The position numbers and the translations under genes were made by a program. Below are positions 12,901-21,900 of a stretch of DNA of 64,000 bases, piece by piece. Position 1 is the stretch's first letter; every line of letters starts with the position of its first letter. This DNA is from Gammaproteobacteria bacterium (GTDB taxonomy: Bacteria > Pseudomonadota > Gammaproteobacteria > DSM-16500), in contig JABDFQ010000001.1 of the NCBI GenBank assembly GCA_013286495.1, forward strand, positions 614 through 64,613, given 5' to 3'. The notes below the pieces were generated by a model, which made no database searches, was not told the origin of the DNA, and worked only from the letters and a program-made list of their open reading frames with translations.

Positions 12901-15900
12901 GGTGCTGCCTGATGCGCTGCTATTCATGTTGATCGTGTTGGTATCACCAAGGCTGCTGAGTGCAGTCAGATCGAGGATCGCATTATTGGATGCAGATGGT
13001 GTGATGAAGATGCTACCGCTGCCGATTGCGCCACTGACACCGGCTGCAAGTGTGCCCGCATTAATGGTCGTGCCGCCTGAATAAGTATTCGTGTTTGTCA
13101 GGGTTTGCGTTGGATTGCCGGTTCCAGTGAGGTTAACCGTCAAACCACCAGTGCCACTGATGAGGCCAGCATAAGAAGTCGAAGTATTGTTGCTATTGGC
13201 GATGGTGAGTGTACCAGCACCCAGTGTCACATTACCGCCAGTCGTACCGCCACCAGCGAGTGATCCCACGCTATTGTTGAAGCCATTCAGATCCAGTGTT
13301 GCACCTGCCGTGTTAGCCAGTGTCACTGCGCTATTGGGTGCGAAAACATTCGCTGCTTCTGCCTGCAAGGTACCGTTGTTGATGGTCGTTGCACCCGTGT
13401 AAGTATTGCTACCAGCCAATTGTTGTATGCCGCCATTGGTCAGATTAATGATCAAGCCACCGGTGTCTCTGATGATACCGCCGTAGTTGAAGGTATTACC
13501 GCTGCTATTGGCGATGGTCAACGTACCCGTACCCAAGGTGACTTCGCCAGTTGGGCTGCCACCAGAAAGTGACAGGATAGTGTTATTGAAGTTATTCAGG
13601 TCGAGAATTGGCGTGCTGGTATTATTGAGAACGAAGTTACTATCCGGTGAGAGACTATTATTTGCGCCAGCCCTGATACTACCGGCATTAATGGTCGTCG
13701 TACCGGAATAAGTATTATTGGTGCCATCAAAGTACAGCCAGCTGCTGCTACCGCTCTTGGTCAGACTACCTGTGCCTGTTACCGCTCCGCTCAGATGCGT
13801 GAAGTTAGCTGCGACATTAAACACATTGTTAGTGCCAGTCAGGCTAATGTTATTTGGCAGGGTAATGGTCGTATTCGTGGTTAATTCAGCCGTACTACCT
13901 GCAGCACTGCTGTTAAAGCTCAGTGCATTGGTATTGGTCAGACTACCCACGTTGGATAAATCGAGGTTTGCCGTGCTGGAAGCACTTGGTGTGATCTGTA
14001 TCAGGCCACTACCGAGTGCACCGCTGGCATGAGCGGCGAGGGTACCTGCATCGATCACTGTGTTACCCGTGTAAGTATTCGTACCTGAGAAGATTTGTGT
14101 GGCATTGGTTGCATTGGTCAGATTGACGGTGACTCCGCCCGTTCCGCTAATGACACCGGAATAATTCTGACTGGCAACAGGGGCGCTAGAGGCAAGAGTC
14201 AAATTTCCTGATCCAAGTGTGACATTGCCCCCAGTCGTACCACCACCTGCGATATAGGCAACTGAGTTATTGAAGTTATTAAGATCGAGAGTTGCACCAG
14301 CCGTATTGGCAAAATTGACGCCACTGGCTGATGAGAAAGCGCTCGCAGCACCCGCCTGCAAGGTACCGTTGTTGATGTTGGTCACACCGGTATAGCTATT
14401 GGTACCAGAAAGTTTCTGTGTGCCGCTATTTGTCAGGTTAACTGTTAATCCACCTGTGCCACTGATACTGCCGAGATAATTCGTGGTATTGCCGCTGCTA
14501 TTTGCGACTGTCAATGTGCCGGAACCGAGTGTTACGTTACCGCCAGTTGTACCACCACCAGCAAGTGAGGCGACGCTGTTCGCAAAGTTATTGAGATTGA
14601 GGATGGCACCGGAAACATTGGCGAAGTTAATGGCGCTAGCGGATGACAAGGCATTGGCTGCACCCGCTTGTACGGTACCAGCATTGATATTGGTCGTGCC
14701 GCTATAGGTATTGCTGGTGCCATTGATTTGCAAGGTACCTGTGCCGCTCTTGCTAATGCCGCCAGCGCCAGTAATTGCGCCACCTAATTGCGTGGTATTT
14801 GCTGCGACATTGAAGACATCATTCGTGCCCGTTAATCCAATGGCATTGGACAGCGTGATGGCCGCACTGGTATTCACTTGTGCGGTGCTGCCTGCTGCGC
14901 TGCTATTCATGCTGATGGTATTGGTATCACCGAGACTGGTGAGTGCGGTGAGATCGAGGATGGCATTGTTCGATGCAGATGGAGTGATAGAGATCGTACC
15001 GCTGCCGAGTGCGCCACTGACTCCCGCTGCGAGTGTGCCAGCGTTAATGGTCGTGCCGCCCGAGTAGGTATTCGTGCCTGTCAAAGTTTGTTTTGGATTG
15101 CTGGTTCCCGTGAGATTAACGGTCAAGCCACCGGTACCGCTGATCACGCCAGCATAGGAAGTTGAGCTGTTGGTATTATTGGCGATGGTGAGTGTGCCGG
15201 AACCAAGTGAAACGTTACCACCAGTCGTTCCGCCACCAGCCAGTGATCCAATACTGTTTGCAAAGTTATTGAGATTCAAGGTTGCGCCTGAAACGTTAGC
15301 GAGTGTCACTGCGCTATTGGTTGCGAAGGCGTTCGCTGCTCCCGCTTCGAGGCTACCGTTGTTGATATTGGTAGCGCCTGTATAGCTATTCGTACCAGAG
15401 AGTTCCTGCACGCCACTGTTGGTCAGGTTAACTGTCAAACCACCTGTGCCACTGATGCTGCCGAGATAATTCGTGGTATTGCCGCTGCTGTTGGCGACCG
15501 TCAATGTGCCGGTACCCAGCGTCACGTTACCGCCAGTCGTACCACCATTTGCGAGTGAACCTACGCTGTTTGCAAAGCCATTCAGATCCAGTGTTGCACC
15601 TGCCGTATTGGCAAATGTCACTGCACTATTTGCTGCAAAGACATTCGCTGCTTCTGCCTGCAAGGTACCGTTATTGATCGTGGTGGTACCGGTGTAAGTA
15701 TTGGTACCGGAAAGTTGTTGTATGCCGCTATTCGTCAAATTAACCGTCAAACCACCTGTGCCGCTGATGGTGCCGAGATAATCCGTGGTATTGCCGCTGC
15801 TATTTGCTACCGTCAACGTACCAGCGCCGAGGGTCACGTTACCACCAGTCGTACCGCCACCAGCCAGTGAGCCTACGCTATTAGCAAAGCCATTCAGATC

Positions 15901-18900
15901 CAGTGTTGCGCCTGAAACATTGGCGAGTGTGACTGCGCTATTGGTTGCAAAGGCATTTGCAGCACCGGCCTGCAAGGTACCGTTATTGATCGTCGTTGCA
16001 CCGGTGTAGCTATTCGTACCAGAAAGTTTTTGTACGCCGCTATTGGTCAGGTTAACCGTCAAACCACCAGTACCACTGATGGAACCGGAATAATTTGTCG
16101 TTGCACCGGAAGTATTGGCAAGTGTCAGTGTGCCCGTGCCTAATGTTACGTTACCGCCAGTTGAACCACCGTTAGCAAGTGATCCTACGCTGTTGTTGAA
16201 GTTATTGAGATCGAGTATTGCACCCGAAGCATTGGCAAAGCTGACTGCGCTGCTAGCTGAGAAGGTATTTGCAGCTTCTGCCTGTAACTTGCCGTTGTTG
16301 ATAGTCGTGGTGCCGCCATAAGTATTGCTGCCCGATAATTGTTGCACGCCACCATTGGTCAGGTTAACCGTGAAACCACCGACGCCGCTCATCGTACCCA
16401 GATAATCCGTGGTATTGCCGCTGCTATTCGCTACTGTCAACGTGCCAGCGCCTAGCGTGACCGTACCACCCGTTGTGCCACCACCAGCGAGTGAGGAGAT
16501 GGTGTTGGCAAAGCCAGCCAGATTAAGGTTTGCACCAGCGACATTAGCCAATGTCACAGCACTTGCTGATGAGAAGGCATTCGCAGCACCAGCCTGGAAG
16601 ATACCGGCATTGATGGTGGTTGCGCCGCTATAGGTATTGCTGGTGCCATTTAATTGCAGGATACCGGCACCGGATTTAGTCAGACCACCTGCACCTGTGA
16701 TGGCACCGCCTAACTGTGTGGTGTTGGTCGCGACATTAAAGACGTTATTTGTACTGGTTAAAACCACAGGATTATTGAGCGTCAGGATGGAAGAATTCAC
16801 TTCTGCTGTGCTGCCTGATGCCGTGCTATTCAAGTTAATCGAACCCGTGGTATTCGTCAGACTGGAGATGAAACTTAAGTCCAGAATTGCCGTATTGGAT
16901 GCAGTGGGTGTGATGAAGATATTGCCGCCAGAACTTGGGCCAAGTGCGCCACTGTTAACAGCTGAGAGTGTACCGGCATTAATTGTGGTAGCACCCGTGT
17001 AGGTATTGCTGCCATTTAAGTACTGTATTGGACTGCCTGTGCCAGTGAGGTTAACAGTCAAACCGCCTGTGCCACTGATGACACCTGAGTAGAAGGTGGA
17101 TGAGCCAGGGTTGCTATTGGCAAGTGTGAGTGTTCCAGCACCCAGTGCAACATTACCGCCAGTTGTACCACCACCAGCGAGTGAACCTACACTGTTTGCA
17201 AAGCCATTGAGATTGAGTGTTGCGCCTGCGGTATTAGCCAATGTCACTGCGCTATTGGGTGCGAAGGCATTTGCAGCACCCGCTTCGAGTGTACCGTTAG
17301 TAATGCTGGTTGCACCGGTATAAGTATTCGTACCAGAAAGTTCCTGCACGCCACTGTTGGTCAGGTTAACCGTCAAGCCACCTGTGCCACTGATGGTGCC
17401 GAGATAATTCGTGGAATTGCCGCTGCTATTCGCTACTGTCAAGGTGCCTGTGCCTAATGTCACGTTACCGCCCGTCGTACCGCCACCGGCGAGTGAGGCA
17501 ATACTGTTGCTGAAGTTATTGAGATTGAGGATTGCACCTGCGGTATTGGCTAATGTCACAGCACTACCGGATGAAAGGGAATTAGCAGCACCGGCTTGCA
17601 AGGTGCCAGCATTGATAGTCGTTGCGCCGTTATAGGTATTGCTGGTGCCATTCAATTGCAGGACACCTGCGCCGCTCTTGGTAATGCCGCCAGCGCCTGT
17701 TACACCACCACCTAATTGCAAGGTGTTGGAAGCAACATTGAAGACATCATTCGTACCGGTCAAGGCAACGGCATTATTCACCGTAAGCGCACCATTGCTA
17801 TTCAATTGCGCGGTACTACCTGCTGCACTGCTATCGAAGTTAATCGAGCCATTGGTATTTGCGAGACTGCTGATCGAAGATAAATCGAGGACTGCGGTAT
17901 TGGCCGCACTTGGGGTGATGAAGATATTACCGCCCGATGCGCCACCTAATGCGCCACTGGATGCGACTGTCAATGTGCCGTTGGTGATAGTCGTCGTGCC
18001 GCCATACGTATTCGTGCCAGAGAGGCTTAACGTTCCTGCACCACTCTTGGTGAGATTACCTGTGCCTGCGATGATGCCACCGTAGTTAACCGTGCCAGCA
18101 TCTGTCTGGATCGTGCCATTGGTGTTGAGTGCGATGCCACGATTGCTATTGAGCGTAAAGCCAGCGGTCGCTTCGAGCGTACCGCCATTAAAGTTCAGGC
18201 TGCCTGGTGTAGCTGTTCCTGGTGCTGTGCCTAATGAGGAATCTGAGGCGATGCTCAAGTTACCAGCATTCAAATTGGTGACACCGGTATATGTATTGAC
18301 GCCAGCCAGTTGCAAGGTACCTGTGCCAGTTTTGGTGAGAGCGCCCGTGCCTGCGATGATGCCGTTATATGTCAGCGTGCCGGTATCGGTCTGGAAGGTG
18401 CCGCCGCTAGCACCGAGAGCGATGCCGCGATTGCTGTTCAGTGTAAATCCTGCAGAACTTTCCAGTGTGCCGCCATTGATGGTGAGTGAGCCTGGTGTTG
18501 CGCTACCAGGTGCTGCACCTAAACCAGAATCTGCCGAGATGGCGAGAGTACCGGCATTGATGGTGGTTGCACCGGTAAAGGTATTGACGCCAGCGAGTGT
18601 GAAGGTACCGCTGCCGTTCTTGGTAAATCCAGAAAGGTTGCTGACGATGCCAGAGATGATACTGCCCGTGCCAGCATTGTTGACGGTCAATCCAAAGCCA
18701 CCACCATTCAGGGTGGAAGCCATGGTGATGTCATTGGCTGTGGAGGTGAGGCTAGTTGCACCGCCAAGTGTGACTGCATCACCAAAGCTTTGTGCGCCGG
18801 AAGTCGTGATCGTGCCATCGTTAATGGTAGTTGTGCCGCCAGCATTGGTTGAGAGGCTGGAGGCTGCAATCGTATTGGAATTAGTTGTGCCTAATGTCGT

Positions 18901-21900
18901 TGTGCCTGTGCTATTCAATGCCATCGCACCGATTGCACCATTTGCACCGCTGCCTACGTTGCCACCGACTGAAATTGCGCCGGAACCGCTGTTAACCGTC
19001 AAACCATTCGCAGTCGCTGTCAGGTTATCAAGACCGCCAGCAAAGCTGACATTGCTGTTCGTGGTATTTAACGTGACATTGGAACCGAGGAAAGTGGAAG
19101 CGAGTGTATTGTTATAAGCTTGTGCGCCAGTTGTCGTGACTGAGGTGGTTCCGAAAGTCACTTTATCTGCTGCTGTAATGCTTGCCAAAGCTGCACTATT
19201 ACCAACCGTGCCATCAAAGGCAATGCGACCATTGTTACCCGAACCGAGTGTGAGGGCGAATGCGCCATTGACTGTGCCATTCAAATTTAAAACGGCTGCT
19301 GCGATATTCGTGCCGATTGTCGTATTCGAACCGAGGGTGATGTTGCCATTCCATGTCGAAGCGGTAGGACCAATCGATTGCAATGCGCCAGCGCTACCAA
19401 CGCCTGCGCCATTCAAGGTTAAAGCAATTGCAGCTGGAGTCAGTGTGACGCCTGTCAAAGTCAGAGACGAACCGCTGTTAACGGTGACACCAGAAGTAAA
19501 GTTGGAAGCATTACCGAGTGCGCCTGCACTACCGAGATTTAAAGTACCGCCACTGATGAGTGTTGCGCCGGTATAAGTGTTACTGCCTGAGAAGGTGAGT
19601 GAACCTGTACCACCTTTGGTAAATCCACCGGTACCACTCATATTGCCGCTGAAGGTACTGGTTGTATTGTCTGCGGTGGTTAATGAAGCAGAACCGAGCG
19701 TCACATTACCCGCACCGGCGATGGAACCAATCGTTTCTGCAAGGTTATTCAGATTAAACGTTGCGCCACTGGAGACGACGACATCACTGGTATCTGCAAT
19801 CACACCAGATGCACCGAGTTTCAACGTACCGTTGGTGATATTGGTATTGGCGCTGTAACTATTGCCCGTATTGCTGAGAACTAATGTACCTGCGCCTGTC
19901 TTGCTTAATGAACTGCCCGTTCCACTGACCACACCACTCAAGGTGAAGGTGCCGCTATCGGTATTACCGATGCTGATCGTTGATGATGGATTTAAGGCAA
20001 TCGCACCGGCATAAGAGGCTGTGCCAGTACTCGTTAATGAACCAGCGAGGCTTAAGGCGTTCGCACCAATGGCGACGTTATTGATATTGAGTGTTGCACC
20101 TGATGCCACACTTAATGCGCCAGCAACAGCACCTAATGCCGTGGCATTGGCTGCTTGCAAGGTACCGGCGTTAACAGTCAAACCGCTGTAAGAGTTACCA
20201 CCAGAGAGGATAACCGTACCGTTACCTGCTTTGGTAATTGGATTTGCACCTGAAATGGCACCGCTTAATGTCAATGTGCCGGTATCAGTATTGGCGATAG
20301 TCGTTGCACCGGTTGTGGTAATCGCACCACCAGCAGAAGCCGTTCCTGTGCTGGTAATTGCGCCATTACCGCCAACGCCTGTGCCACTGACTGAAATCGG
20401 GTTGGCATTCAGAGCGACATTATTGATATTCAATGTCGCACCAGATGCAACCGTGGTAGTCGATGCAATATTACCGAGAGCAGCTGCACTCGATGCAAAG
20501 AGTGAACCAGCGCTCACTGTATTACCGCTTTGCGTATTCGTGCCGGAGAGGTTTAACGTACCACTGCCAGCTTTGGTTAATGCAAATGCGCCGGTCAGAT
20601 TATTGGTCGCATTCAGGGTCGTGAATGAACTATTGACACCAATCGTGCTAGCCGCACCCATGGTTACCGTGCCACTCAAGGTATCACTCAAGAGATTCGT
20701 ACCATTTACCACGGCATCATAAATCGCACCTGTACTGCTGATGCCCGTACCTGCGATTGTCAGATTTTGTGGGATGGTTAATGCAGCCGTACCAGCCAAT
20801 TCGAGTTGAGCGCCACTGGTGACGCTAACTGTGGCAGCCGATGCACCAAAAGCATGGCTATTTTTGGCTTCTGCGATACCAGCAGTAATGGCTGTGCTAC
20901 CGGTATAAGTATTCGTATTGGATAAGACGAGTGTGCCAGGACCGGATTTCGTCAGGGCAACACCATTGGCACCACTGGAAACCACACCAGACAAGGTGAG
21001 CGTATCATTCGTTGCGTTGGAAACATTGATCGTGTCCGTACCGCTTGCGACGTTATTGCTATTCAAAACGACATTGCCACTCAAGGTATTGTTGGCATTG
21101 CTGTTGCTTTCAAGCAGTGTCGCACCGCTATTGAAGTTAATCGCATTTGGCACAGTGATGTTCGTACCACTCATCGCAAACGATGCACCGCTTGCAATTG
21201 TTGCTGTCGCTGCACTATTACCCAAACCACTGTTACTGGAGACGACTAAGGAACCGGCATTGACGTTCGTTGTACCCGTAAAGGTATTGGCGTGTGTTAA
21301 CAGTAATGAACCGGCGCCACCTTTGTTGATCGTGACACCTGTGCCGCTAACCGTACCATTCAAGCTCAGGAAGTCGCTATTGGCGTTCGATACATTCATG
21401 GCAACAGTGCCAGTGAGTGCAAGGTTGCCGCTCAAGGTATCTGTAGTAAACGCATTATTTTCTGAAAGCGTTGAGCCCGTTGCGAAATTAATATTATTCG
21501 GAAGTGTGATATTGCCGCTTAAAGCGAGTGTCGTGCCATTACTCAAACTCAATGTGCTGCTGCCTAATGCGGAACCGTTATTAATAAACATTTGACCTTG
21601 CGTCAAATTGAGGTTGGCGACATTAGCTGAACCTGACGATCCAAACGTGACGCTTTGTGCAGCATTTACTGCCGATAAACTGAGTGTGCCACTCGTGCCA
21701 CTGATAGCAGCATTGATGGCGATATTATTCGTTGCCTGTAATGACAGCGTATTGGTGGTCGCCCAGGTGATAGGCGCGCTGACCGTGATGTTACCGGCAT
21801 CGGTACCAGAACCAGAGGTGGTGATGGTGACATTAGCGGTTGCAAGGTCGGAGTTAATCGTCGTATTTAAAATATTGGCTGTGGTCGTTGGTGTGAAGAC

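Noticed and set aside
14460-17660. CRISPR-like regular repeats
   Set aside because: The 312-bp period is coding (104 aa), in frame and without short repeat/unique spacer structure.
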